64,000 nt of DNA from Alternaria dauci (Eukaryota; Ascomycota; Dothideomycetes; Pleosporales; Pleosporaceae): assembly GCF_042100115.1 (NCBI RefSeq), contig NC_091272.1, forward strand, positions 6,448,001 to 6,512,000, given 5' to 3'. The notes under the pieces were generated by a model, which searched no databases, was not told where the DNA came from, and worked only from the letters and a program-made list of their open reading frames with translations. This document shows, in pieces, positions 31,248 through 42,307 of the stretch. Positions within the stretch are counted from its first letter, which is position 1; each line of letters begins with the position of its first letter. The translations under genes and the position numbers were made by a program.

Positions 31248-31478
31248 TATAACGTATAGGACACAGCTTAGCTAGAAGGGCACTAAGGTCCTAACATAAT
31301 TGCTTCTCTTGTTATCTCTATAGAGGAGGAACTTACTCTTAACCTGCGCTTCGCGCGTAAGAAGACTAGTAAGAATTATTATTATTACTTCCCCTAGTAT
31401 ACTATTAGAATATAGAGCTATCCCCCACTATTCTCTTGTAGTGTGAAGCAAATACTATTGCCTATAACTATCCCTTAT
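31248..31478 (+). repeat. 5' LTR of chromovirus B
   Basis: Shares the long block GGACACAGCTTAGCTAGAAG and the rest of its length with 37,716-37,946. Differences are mainly transitions. Confidence 0.85.
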
Positions 31479-31599
31479 ATAATAATTCTTCTCTCCTACA
31501 GGGTAAATAGTCTAGGGATAGCTCCTGTAACGCGATCCGCCACCTAAGCTAGGGCGGGGAGCTAAAGTTCTAGCCTTTTAAGCCTAACACGAACACTGC

Positions 31600-32560
31600 G
31601 CAGCGAATACGCGCCGCTAGTAGAAAACGCACTCGCAACGCTGGAGGAGCGCATTGTAGCTGTTAAGAAACAACAGGATAAACTACTTACCCTCTAACGG
31701 CTACGCGAGCTAGAAGACGAAGTCGTATAGCTAGAGGAAACAGGATAAGGTATACCCTAAGCGGAAGTAAGCTGTATTACCCTTAGCACTAAGGATCCTA
31801 TTGCGCGCACCTAACGTGTACCTAAACCTATAGGCGCCACGCACCTAAAACGCACTTTAAAACCTAAGGACCCTACGGAGTACTAGGGAAAAACGATTAA
31901 AGAATATCGCGAATTTGTCCGTTCTTATAAGATAGCTTTTCGACTGCTACTATAAGAGTTTTCTACTAACTGCAACAAAGTTTTATAGTCTATATAGTAT
32001 ATAGGAGGAGAACCTAGGGAGCTTTAGTACGCGTACTACGAGCGCACGTTTAAAGCATAAGGGGAGGATCCTACCTAGGAATACTTTAAGCAGTACCTAC
32101 TTAACTTACTCTCTAATCCTATTAACTGTAGTCTTAAAGCGGCTACAGCGCATAATAACGCTATATAGCGAAAAGACTAGATAGTTCGCTCTTTTACTAC
32201 CTACCTAGAAGTTCTAGAAGACTAACTCCCCGCTTATATTAAGGAGTAAAGGGTGTAACACTTATTTATAAAACTACGGCCTGAGTTACAGCGAGCTATC
32301 ACTAACTATCACTAAGTTCTAGCTACTAGAGAGGACCTTATCGCATTAGTATCTACGCTTAAAAGAAACTTGCGCAGAGCGGCCCCCGCGTATGAATAAC
32401 AGGCCTGAAGCGCTTATAAGGGAAAGCGTAGAGAGGCTCTTTCTCTAACCCTACAGCGTAACCTACTAAAGAAGCTAAAAGATAACAGCTTAATTACATA
32501 CTTTAAGTGCTAGAAGAAGGGGCACTACGCTAACGAGTGCCGAAGTAGTAACCTAAACTA
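31600..32560 (+). pseudogene. Gag of chromovirus B, RIP-inactivated
   Basis: The plus-strand reading is broken by many TAG/TAA codons at Gln and Trp positions. The nucleocapsid knuckle remains visible at 32,499-32,540 as YFKC-stop-KKGHYANEC. The first Cys of CX2CX4HX4C has become Tyr (TGC to TAC) and a Trp has become TAG. The start is not defined. Confidence 0.7.
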
Positions 32561-32639
32561 AGCGCCTGTTAATATTAACTGGGTGGGAAAAGGGTAAGCC
32601 TCCCTGAAAATCCGGGATCAGTGAGGCGGTTGCTAATTA

Positions 32640-35600
32640 ATATCTTACTGGGCATGAAGCGCACGTGTAGCGTATAAGTAGAATCTGGTTAAGAAAAAGA
32701 ACTTAGGGTTATCCTTGATCCTTAAGTAGATATTAGTCTGATTAGTTAAATTACTGCTGTAGAAATGGGTATGAAGCCTATAGAGAATGTAGAGCTCCTA
32801 AGATTAGGATGGATTAGTCTGTAACGTTAAGGCACCTACGCGGCGTACGCGTTCCAGGTGCGCTTATTAGATGATAATAGTGTAGAACGCCTCACCTAAG
32901 TAACCGCATATAGGGTAGATAAAGAGGGACTTCCTCTTCTCCTAGGGAATCCTTTTCTTAAACAAGAGGATATTTCTATTAATTGTGGGCGCTAAAAATG
33001 GCGCTAGGGATTAACTAAAGCCGACATCTAGTTAGTGAGTATAGAGACTCTCTAAAAAAGCGAAAAGGATTCTAGTTTTACCTACCTCTTGGGAACTCTC
33101 TAATTAACTGATGCTTTCTTAGACTATGATGCGTACGTGTATAACGTCTACGTAGCGTAGGAACTGCGCATCCCTAACGCTTTGTTAGAATATATAGATG
33201 TATTCGATAACACGAAGGCTGTAACTCTTCTAAGTTATAAGAGTTTAGATTATGTAATTCCTATCTAACTAGGTAAAGAGCCGCCGTACGGACCGCTCTA
33301 TACGCTCTCTTTACGTAAGCTTTAACTGCTCCGTAAATACATAGAAGAGGCTCTTCGTAAGGGATGGATCTGACATAGCACTAGCCCTGTAGGCTCACTA
33401 ATTATCTTTGTGCTAAAGAAAGATGGCACACTTCGCCTTTGCGTAGATTATAGAGGTCTAAATATAGTTACTGTAAAAGATTGTTGCCCGCTCCCACTTA
33501 TTAGAGAGACACTAGATCGCCTGTTAGGCGTACGATACTATACAACGCTAGATCTTAAGGACGCCTACTATCGCATGCGAATAAAAGCAGGAGATAAATA
33601 GAAGACAGCTTTTCGAACTTGATACGGCTACTTTAAGTACTTAGTTATGCCTTTTAGGCTAACTAATACTCTAGTAAGCTTTTAGGCCTATATTAATAAG
33701 GCGTTAAGCGGACATTTAGACTATATTTATGTAGTCTACCTTAATAATATTCTTATCTACACTCACGACGATGATCTTAAGCTGCACTAGCGCGCAGTAT
33801 ACGCTATACTTTAGTCCCTTAGGGAAGCTAAACTTTATACGAACCTAAAGAAGTGCACCTTTGTAGCTGCTAAAGTCTATTTCTTAGGATTTATTGTTAT
33901 AAGGAGCGGCATTCGCGCTGATCCTGCGCGCGTAGAGATAGTACTCTAATAGCTAACCCTAACTAGCATTAAGGAGCTGCAATCCTTCTTAGGGTTTACT
34001 AATTTCTATCGACGCTTTATTAAGCGCTATGCTTAGGAAACAGCCCCCCTTACCGATATTCTAAAAGGGAATTAAGTCTTCTACTAGGATGATGCTATAG
34101 AAGCCGCCTTTACTAAGCTAAAAGAACGCTTTACATGTGCGCCTATTCTGCGCTACTTTAATAAATCGCTGCAGATTTGTATTAAGACAGATGCCTCAAC
34201 ATTCGTAATCTTAGGTATACTTTCTTAGCTATTTGAAGATGAGAAATGGCACCCGGTAGCGTTTATCTTAAGAAAGCTTCAGGCTGCAGAACTAAATTAT
34301 GAGGTGTATAATCTAGAACTTCTGGCTATAGTATATAGCTTTAAGCAGTAGCGGTATTACCTAGAGGGTGCTTATTACACTATCCAAGTTTTGATAGATT
34401 ATAACAACCTGCGCTCTATACGCGCTGTACAGAGGCTTAACCCCCGTTAAGCACGTTAGGCACTCTATTTAGGAGTATTCGATTTTGAAGTAAAACACCG
34501 TCTAGGGAACACTAACCTAGCGGATAGACCCTTAAGAAGAGCAGATTACAAGCAAGAGAACACGTCCTTAACTTAGTTATTGCCTACCTTACAGAATAAG
34601 CTTCTAGTAAGGAATAAACTTAGTAGAGCGAGAGGATCTACACCTAGGCTTAGTCTGGTGAGCGCGTGTAAGACGCACGTTGCTAATATTTACAGAACCG
34701 GTTAGGTCCCTACTGCTAGTGCCATAGGATACATACCATGCGTACCACGCTCACTAGCTAAGGTATTAGTTAGTAGCGAACCTACATTAGTAGAGTCTAA
34801 AGCTTTACTAGATGTTCTACTCTAGTTATAGTAAAGGGACGCCTTTGCCTAGCAGCGGGTCGTAGACTCTAAGCAGGTTTCACGCACTTAAAGCCGCAGA
34901 GGTGCGTAAGTTTAGCGCACTGATCATAAGGAAGTCCTAAGATACAATAGCAGAATTTATGTTCTAGAGGAACCAGCTATTAGGCAGGAAATTTTATCCT
35001 AATACTATAACACGCGCATAGCAGGCCACTTTAGCGCACGTAGGACGCTTAAGCTTATTAGTAGGTACTACTATTAGCTATCGCTTAGCTAAGACGTCCA
35101 GGAATACGTAAGGACTTGTGCTGTATGTTAAAGAAGTAAAGCTACACAGCACAGCAAATATGGTAAGCTAGCATCGCTGCTAATCCTAGAGGACATCTTT
35201 AAGGAAGTCTCTTTGGATTTTGTTACAGGATTACTACTATCAAAAGATAGATTAGGTTGCGTCTTTAATGCGGTACTTGTGATTGTAGACTGCTTCTCTA
35301 AGATGGTTATCTATATACCCGCTTTGAAAACCTAGGATATAAAACAGTTTGCGGAATCCTACTTCGATTAGGTTATTTTGAAATATAGGGTACAGAAAGG
35401 TATCGTATTAGACCGAGGCTCGGTGTTTACTTCCGCGTTTTGGACGGAGATCTGCTACTAACTATAGGTAAAGTGTAGGCTTAGCACAGCCTTCTATCTA
35501 CAGACGGATGGGTAAACCGAACGCTAGAATTAGACTATGGAGCAATACTTGAGAATTTTTGCGTCCGAAAAATAGGACAACTAGGTCTAATTATTGTTAA

Positions 35601-36255
35601 CAGCACAATTCGCTTACAACAACTCTATTCACGAATTAATAAAAGCTACTCCTTTCTACCTTGTTTATAGTAAGTACCCCTTGCTTACAACGCCTCCTGA
35701 GGACAGTAGGTAAGAGGGGGAGGTACTAGATGTAGTAGACAGAGTTTAGCGTATGCATAGCGCACGTATAGCGGTAACAGATTATCTATTAAAAGCGTAA
35801 GAGTATTAAAGCCGCTACTACGACAAGAAATATAAGCTAGACGTTTTTTATGAAGGAGACCTTGTTCTCCTTAGTATAAAGCACATTAACCTGGTTGACT
35901 AACCTAGTAAAAAGCTTTCTAGTAAGTATATTGGACTGTTTCGAGTCTAGAACGCAGTTAGGACGTAGGTATATCGCTTGCTTCTACCGCCTTATTATCG
36001 CATTCACAACGTCTTCTACGTGTCTCTTCTGGAACGATGGAATTCTAGGAAAAATAACGATGATAATACGCAACCACTAGAAGTTACCCTAGAAGGTTAA
36101 GAAGTTTGGGAAGTGGAAAAAATCCTTGGAAAACGTGTAAGAAAAGGCTAGTTACAGTACTGGCTAAGATGGAAAGGATATGATGAATCCTGGGATACTT
36201 GGACCCTAGCCTCTGACTTTGAAGATATGGAAGAACTACTCTAAGACTTTGAAGC
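32640..36255 (+). pseudogene. Pol of chromovirus B, RIP-inactivated
   Basis: Protease remnants lie near 32,700. Reverse transcriptase is clear at 33,410-33,601 ([34 protein letters not shown]). The catalytic YLDD now reads YLNN at 33,737-33,748, both Asp codons having gone GAT to AAT. RNase H is near 34,180 (IKTDASTFVILG). The integrase zinc region and core are at about 35,020-35,690 (VSLDFVTGL; VLDRGSVFTSAFW; MEQYLRIFAS). The chromodomain is at about 36,105-36,255 (LQYWLRWKGYDESWDTW). Numerous stops are present, nearly all TAG or TAA. Confidence 0.85.
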
Positions 36256-36395
36256 ATTACAAAGCTCACAGCGCGTGAGGTGACGAAAAAGAGCATGATA
36301 AAAGAATTTATGACGCACTTAAGGCGCAAATCCTGTAGTGTAGGATTTCGGGTATCTACGCGTACAGAAAGTAAAAAATATAAAAAAGGAAAAAA

Positions 36396-37400
36396 TTAAG
36401 CCTCGCTATCCTTATCATCTTTACTACCCTCGCTATCCTCCTCACCCTCGCTATCTCTATCGCCCTCGCTATCTCCACTATCTTCACCACCCTTACTATC
36501 CTCACCCGCGCTATGCTTAGACCTAGCGTCTTCCGGCTGCGCAGCTGGCGCGTTAGCAGCGCCATCCTCGCTCTCCCTATCTGACGGACCGTCATTATTG
36601 TTATTATCGTCATCGCTATTACCGCTAGCACTATTCTGGAAAAAGTTAGTTAAGATGAATAAAGTTAGAAGATGAAGCGCAAGAGTATACTATGATCGCC
36701 GTATGACTAACTAGCTGCTCTAAGGCAGCGGCAATCCTGCGCTGCTTAACTAGAATTAGGCTGAGAAAGTTAGAGGAGGTTGTGGGAATCTGGGTGGGAA
36801 CTCCTAGAGGAGTCCTAGAGTGAGTAGTGATGCGTCGGCGGTTGGTGAGCTCTAAGTTGAACTGGCGCTGCGCGCGCGCAAGCTTGACACCTGTACGAAG
36901 CACTGCGGCGTTGGTCTTAGGAGTGGTGGTACCCCTTATAGCGGTATTGTACTTCGCGCGTAAGCGGTATAGACGATTGACGCAGGCGTTTAAGTTAGTG
37001 GGAACCTGTGAAGATTAGCTAAAGCGTAATACGCCTGAAAGACTTCAAAGAACTTACTAAAGTACAACCGCCGCGGTTGCTAGAACTGTAGTGATTATAG
37101 CGACGCTTGTCTAGCTTCTTACAAATCTGCTTTTGCTTGCAGATAGTTTGAGCGCAGCGTAGGTAAGTCGCGTAAGTAGCGATCGCATTAGCGCGCTTAT
37201 TACTATCGCTCTAAGCGAATGCCACAGTATTCTAGAGGTAGGACTTCTTGATGTATCGCGGATTAGGATAATAGACTATATTAGGAAGCTTGTAGCTTGC
37301 GTAGAGGGTGCGATTGAGGTATATGTTAGTGTTAGTGCGAAGGTGTTAAGCAAGGTGTTAGAAAAATTTCTATTACAATAAATAATAAACGGACGGTTAC
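36396..37400 (-). pseudogene. Antisense gene of chromovirus B: three exons, acidic C-terminus
   Basis: This is read opposite to gag-pol between the chromodomain and the 3' LTR. Exon 1 (start undefined, about 37,400 down to 37,058) reads LRTNTNIYLNRTLYASYKLP and later LRCAQTICKQKQICKKLDKR, with stops at apparent Gln codons. Intron 1 is 37,057-37,006 (52 bp; donor GTAAGT, branch GCTAAT, acceptor CAG). Exon 2 is 37,005-36,691, basic (VNRLYRLRAKYNTAIRGTTT; ARAQRQFNLELTNRRRITTH). Intron 2 is 36,690-36,636 (55 bp; donor GTATAC, branch CTAAC, a pyrimidine run, acceptor CAG). Exon 3 is 36,635-36,396: NSASGNSDDDN, then repeated DSEG units to a TAA. Both junctions are phase 0 and keep frame. No family is recognised. 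Confidence 0.6.
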
Positions 37401-37715
37401 TACAGAAAATTCTGCTCTTACCTTACTAAAAATTCTGCAACCCTAAAGAGGAAGTAAACAAAAAGTTGCCTTTACTATAATAAAGTGAAAGTGTAAGGGT
37501 GACTTATCCTAAAATCCTTAGTCACCTCTATATCGCTCTTAGACCTAGTAATGAGCATAACACGCTCTACCCTAACGCTATATCTATATAGCGCAAGATA
37601 GACGCGCGTAAGATAGACTAAAAGACTAGACACTCTTTTCCTATTTTCTAATAAAGATTTTAGGTTTTTATTAAGGCTAGGACTGTTGAGGACGCCAGCC
37701 TAAGAGGGGAGGTTC

Positions 37716-37946
37716 TGTAATATATAGGACACAGCTTAGCTAGAAGGGCACTAAGGTCCTAACATAATTGCTTCTCTCGTTATCTCTATAGATAAGGAAC
37801 TTACTCTTAACCTACGCTTCGCGCGTAAGAAGACTAGTAAGAATTATTATTATTACTTCCCCTAGTATACTATTAGAATACAGAGCTATCCCCTACTATT
37901 CTCTTATAGTGTGAAGCAAATACTATTACCTATAACTACCCCTTAT
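37716..37946 (+). repeat. 3' LTR of chromovirus B
   Basis: Begins TGTAATATATAGGACACAGC directly after the polypurine tract. Partner of 31,248-31,478. Confidence 0.85.
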
Positions 37947-38115
37947 TACTTCTTCTAGTAGCTCTCTATCTAGTTTATATACCTAAATTATATAGATAAA
38001 GCGTACTATACTTTTTACTACTATATATTATTATACTATAATAGTTATATTCCTATATAGGAATATAGGTAGCTAAGTTAAGGTTAGTAAAAGCTAGCTA
38101 ATTAGATTACGTAGT

Positions 38116-38149
38116 AGAATCTAGGTTATATCTAGAGAACTTAGATTCT
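38116..38149. repeat. 34 nt palindrome, copy 3
   Basis: Arms start AGAATCTAGGTTATAT and end GAACTTAGATTCT. It is the most diverged of the three in the loop. Confidence 0.5.
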
Positions 38150-40870
38150 ATACTTAACCTAACTTCTAATATATTAATACTTTTACTACCCTTAACTAAC
38201 TCTATATCCTTATCTAAAAGATTATATAATTACTTTTTTAGTCCTTCTTAACTTATTAGGTCTATAATAGTAATACCTCTTACTTCTTAGTTAAGTAAGG
38301 CTATTAGGATATAGTTAAGGTTTACGTAAAGTAATTCTTATAATCTTTCCTTAGGTAAAGTACTTATAAATTTTATAGCTTTCTTCTTATATCTTTATTA
38401 TAGTTATTTTAGATCTATAGATATATTACTATTAATAGTTACTAACTAAGGTAGCTTAATAATAAAAAATAAGTCTTCTTCTTACTATATTTCTTAGTAT
38501 TTATATATAGTATCTATTAGCTAAGAATCTATAATAGGATTATTAGAGACTATAGGGGTACCTTTATATAGCTCTTTAGTAATCTTATATTCCTTATTAT
38601 TCTTAGTAGGTCTTCCTTATTTCTAGATATCTCTATTTCTTATACTATCTATATCTTATAATCTTATACTATTCTTAGGTTTAGGGTATATTATAGCGTT
38701 AGCTTTAGAGAGAGTTCTAAGAGTAGATTCTCCTCCTTTTAGGATAATATTTACTATATTAACCTTATCTAGTTAATAGTCTATATTAGGTAGGTAGGGG
38801 TTAAATAGTTAGTCTTAGAACTACTAGAATTAAAGTAATATATTATATTTCTCTTTATACTAGTCTAAAGAGGAGGTAATATTAGCTAAAGCTATAGGGT
38901 TTCTTAGTCTAGTATACCTTATAGCTAGACGTAAGTCTCCTCTTAAAAACTTCTTAAGAATAATACTTAAAGCTAGCTAGTTAAGGATATTATTAGTAAT
39001 ATTAAAGTATTCTCTAATCTTAGCTTTTAGCTATTAAAGAATAAAGTTAAGAGGAACTAATCCTAGGATCTCTCTAAGTCTTAAATATAGAGGGCTAAAG
39101 TAGTAAGTCTTATACCTAGTATCTAGGTCCTAGTTAAAGTTAATCTACCCTATCTTCTTTAGGTAATTATATAGGTTATAGTTCTTAACCTAATATCCTA
39201 TCTTATTATATATATTATATATATTATAATATTCTCTACTACTATAGTTAGCTATATCTTAGTTTAGAGCTATATTTCTAAGTGCTATAGTAATAAAGGT
39301 ACTATTATTCCTTTTATTTAGAAGTCTAGCTATTATAGCTTTAGTAATAAAGTATATATAATTACTTAACTTCTTTAGTAACCTAGACATATCTAGATAG
39401 GCTATTAGTATATCTACTATAGCTAGTTTAATCTTTATATCTCCTAGGGACTTAATTAAATCCTCTACCTCCTTATCTATATTATTTAGAGTAGAAGGAA
39501 TAGTAACTACTTTCTTTACTTTAGATATAGCTTCCCTTACACTTTCTAGGGTAAAGGTTACTTTCTTATTAGATAATATAATATATTATATTTCTATATT
39601 AATCTTACCTCTTTCTTAATAATATATCTTATTAAGACTATTAATCTTCTTATAGTAGGATTTTAAGAATATATATATCTAATCCTTATTATACGTAGAC
39701 TAGTTATTACCTATTAGAGTATTAGTTATATAGTATATAATTACTTCTTTATCTAATTAAGGTAATCCTTTAAAGAAAAGAATACTAACTTCTACCTCTA
39801 GCAGCTATCTATTATTAATATAGGTATCTACTACTAAGGAAAAGTAAGTATAGTACTCTACTAGGCCTAGCTAATCCTAAAGGTAAGAGTATAAGTATAC
39901 TTATAAATCGGATTACTTACCTATTATTACTATAGTATCTTTATCTTACTACTACTCCTTTATACTTATTTAGAGCTATAACTAGTTTTTAGAAGAGTAA
40001 CTAAGTAGCTATTTTAATATATAAGAGATAGTTTAATTTATATTAGATAAGTAGTCTAGAAGTATAGAAACCTTTATCTTATTAGAGATATTTCTATTAT
40101 TAGCTTATTAGTTAAAGTCTTTAAGGAACTTAGTAATATCTTTTCTTATAAAGACTAAACTAGTATACCTAAGTCTAGCTATAGATAAAACTAAGTTACT
40201 TAGAGTAGATATAATATTTCTACTAGTACTAGTTATTATTAATAAAGCTTTTAGAGTAGCTTCTAAAGGGTTCTTAGATATTAATAAAGAGAATAGTTAC
40301 TATTCTAAGCTACCCTAGTATTAAATAGTCTTCTAGCTCTTCTTTATATTATATAATATAAAAGAACTTATAGATTAGTTCTTCTTAAACTAAATTAAAT
40401 TAATATAACTAAATAATTAATATATCTAAAAAATAGATATATACTTTAATAATTTAAGTAGTATATCTAGTATACGCCTCTTATAGTAACTACTAACTAT
40501 CTCCCTTAATTACCTCTTTAGTATATTTATTTATACTAGTAGTATTACCTTTTAAGTTTATTAGATTAGTATTTTCTATCTAATATTATTTTTAAGAGGA
40601 GTTACTATCTAGTCTATTAAATTAGTATTTTCTATCTATAGTATTAGTATAGGTAATTCTATTCCTAAGTATAGTACTTATTTAGAGAGTAAGTAATATT
40701 AGTTTAATAAGTTACTTAATAGTATAGTATAATATAGCTTCTAATAGTCTCTTCTAGAGAATCTAATTATAATAGGGTCTTAGCTACCCCCTTATAGGAC
40801 GACTAGTAGTGTTAGCTACGTATTAGAATTACTTCTTTACTAAGTTAAATAGTATCCCTATAGGCTTCGC

Positions 40871-41164
40871 TATTTATACGGGTGTTAGAGTGTATAAAGA
40901 TATTAATATCTTAGTATTAAAGTTTTATCCTCTACGTAGCTAGTAAGGCGCTTACAAGTAGGTAGTAGATAGAAGTAATTAATTATTATAAGAAGAGTAG
41001 TAAGTGTATTCTATAATATTAAAGGGAGAACTTATAAAAGAAGATATAAAGGTTTTATAGTAGATTTATAGGTGCGTCCCTAGATATTAATAATCCTTAA
41101 AAAAGAATTAAGAGGGAAGAGTATTTATAGTAAAGCCCTCTTACTTACTCTATACACTAGTACA
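40871..41164 (-). repeat. Right (5') LTR of the old Gypsy element
   Basis: Partner of 22,105-22,433. It ends CACTAGTACA and is followed at once by CTAAGGTTTAATAGG, the resumption of copy W. Confidence 0.7.
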
Positions 41165-42307
41165 CTAAGGTTTAATAGGTGTCTTTTTAGTTACCTTTAG
41201 TAAATTTTTTTAACTCTAGTTTTTATATATAGATATTAGAGCTTTACTACTCTAAAATACTAATTAGTCTAGCGTTTAAATTACGTTATTACTTTATCTT
41301 TTTTTATTAACTTTTATAACTAATAAGTAGAGGGATAGCTACTCTTTACTTTTATAAAGTTTTATTTTAATAATACCCCCCCTACTTATAGAAAACAAAA
41401 AATTATAAATAAGGGTCCTTTATTTTATCTAGTATATATTTCCCCTTTTAGCGTCCTAATATTCTACTAAAAATTAATCTTTTTTTAGCCTATATACTAG
41501 GCTAATACTAACTAATACCTACTTACTCCCTTTCTAGCCTAGTTACTATATTACCTTCTTACTCTAAACTATAACTATTTATATACCTATTTTACTTATT
41601 ATACCTCTTATAATACTACTACCTAAGTACTATAAGTATAGTAAAGTACTAAGCGCTATAATAGATACGTTTTAGTTTAGGAAATAGAAGTAAAACTATA
41701 CTACTTACCTTCTACTTATATATATATACTAATATAATAATATATATATAACTTTAAAGCGTTAGAGCCTTATAATATATACCTTAACCTCTACCTCTAT
41801 TCTACTCCTACCCCTAATAGTAAATCTAGAAATTATATTACTTATACCTATCTACTTAAACCCTTTATTATTATTACTTTATACTTAAATACTTCTACCT
41901 ATACCTCCTCTACTTTTATTTACTATAACTATATTTATATCCTATCTTAATTTAATACTATAGCTTAATAGTATATTTAGAAGTATAATATCTTTATTAT
42001 TAGTTAACTCTATAGTAGCTAGTATAAGTAGTATAAGATATATACTTATACTATCTATACTTATAAGGTCTATACCTAGTAATATAAACTTATTTTATAG
42101 TACTACTTCTATCTTTATATCTTAGCTAGATTTAGAAATATAAGAGCGTAATAATAAGAGTAGTATTAGTAAAAGTATTAGCTAAGGTATTAGTCTTACT
42201 AAATTTAAATTAGTAGAGCGCCTTATATATAATATACCTTAAATACTACTACTTATAAACTTAGAAAACTTAGTATTCTTAGAAACTAATACTCTAATAG
42301 ACTCTAA

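Larger units (their letters stand above)
31248..37946 (+). mobile_element. Chromovirus B: Ty3/Gypsy element with intermediate RIP damage
   Basis: The plus-strand element is about 6.7 kb with direct repeats of about 231 bp at 31,248-31,478 and 37,716-37,946. A polypurine tract (AAGAGGGGAGG) lies immediately before the right repeat. A candidate duplication is TACCT (31,243-31,247) and TACTT (37,947-37,951), one C to T apart; the exact ends are uncertain by a few bases. Order: gag with zinc knuckle (about 31,600-32,560), protease, reverse transcriptase, RNase H, integrase, chromodomain (about 36,100-36,255), then about 1.4 kb holding a gene on the opposite strand. Composition is between chromovirus A and the old element, which gives its relative age. 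Confidence 0.9.
22105..41164 (-). mobile_element. Old Ty3/Gypsy element (RIP-saturated), interrupted by a solo LTR and chromovirus B
   Basis: The boundaries are a pair of about 300 bp direct repeats (22,105-22,433 and 40,871-41,164). Both carry the conserved block TAGAGTGT(T/A)TAAAGAT(A/T) near their starts and CTAGTA(T/C)A at their ends. A purine tract on the minus strand (AGGAAGGGGAGG) directly abuts the left repeat, giving minus orientation. Degenerate RNase H and reverse transcriptase are on the same strand. Removing the solo LTR and chromovirus B leaves about 11.9 kb, long for this family. The DNA downstream of pol (about 22,434-26,450) may hold an extra gene or another lost insertion. 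There is no clear target duplication: the left flank reads TCTAC and the right CTAAG. Almost no CpA/TpG remains. Confidence 0.65.
13640..41403 (+). mobile_element. Copy W of a LINE/SINE-like element, split by two LTR retrotransposons
   Basis: This copy starts AGCTTTAGCCTTTATAGAC and ends GAAAACAAAAAATTA. It is flanked by a perfect 17 bp direct repeat, TATAAATAAGGGTCCTT, at 13,623-13,639 and 41,404-41,420. Its own DNA is 13,640-14,453, 21,631-22,104 and 41,165-41,403, about 1.53 kb. The rest is the two LTR elements inserted into it. The segments line up in order with three uninterrupted copies (42,308-43,676; 46,674-48,074; inverted at 44,415-45,742). Internal landmarks are a run of CTACTACTACTT-like triplets, and two or more tandem units of TATATAGTATAATTTAATTA at about 21,889-21,930. 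No reading frame survives RIP. Confidence 0.8.

Noticed and set aside
36356..36631. Minus-strand frame of 91 codons rich in Arg/Ile/Val
   Set aside because: It is an alternative frame of exon 3 of the antisense gene. The acidic DSEG frame is the one that joins in phase with exon 2.
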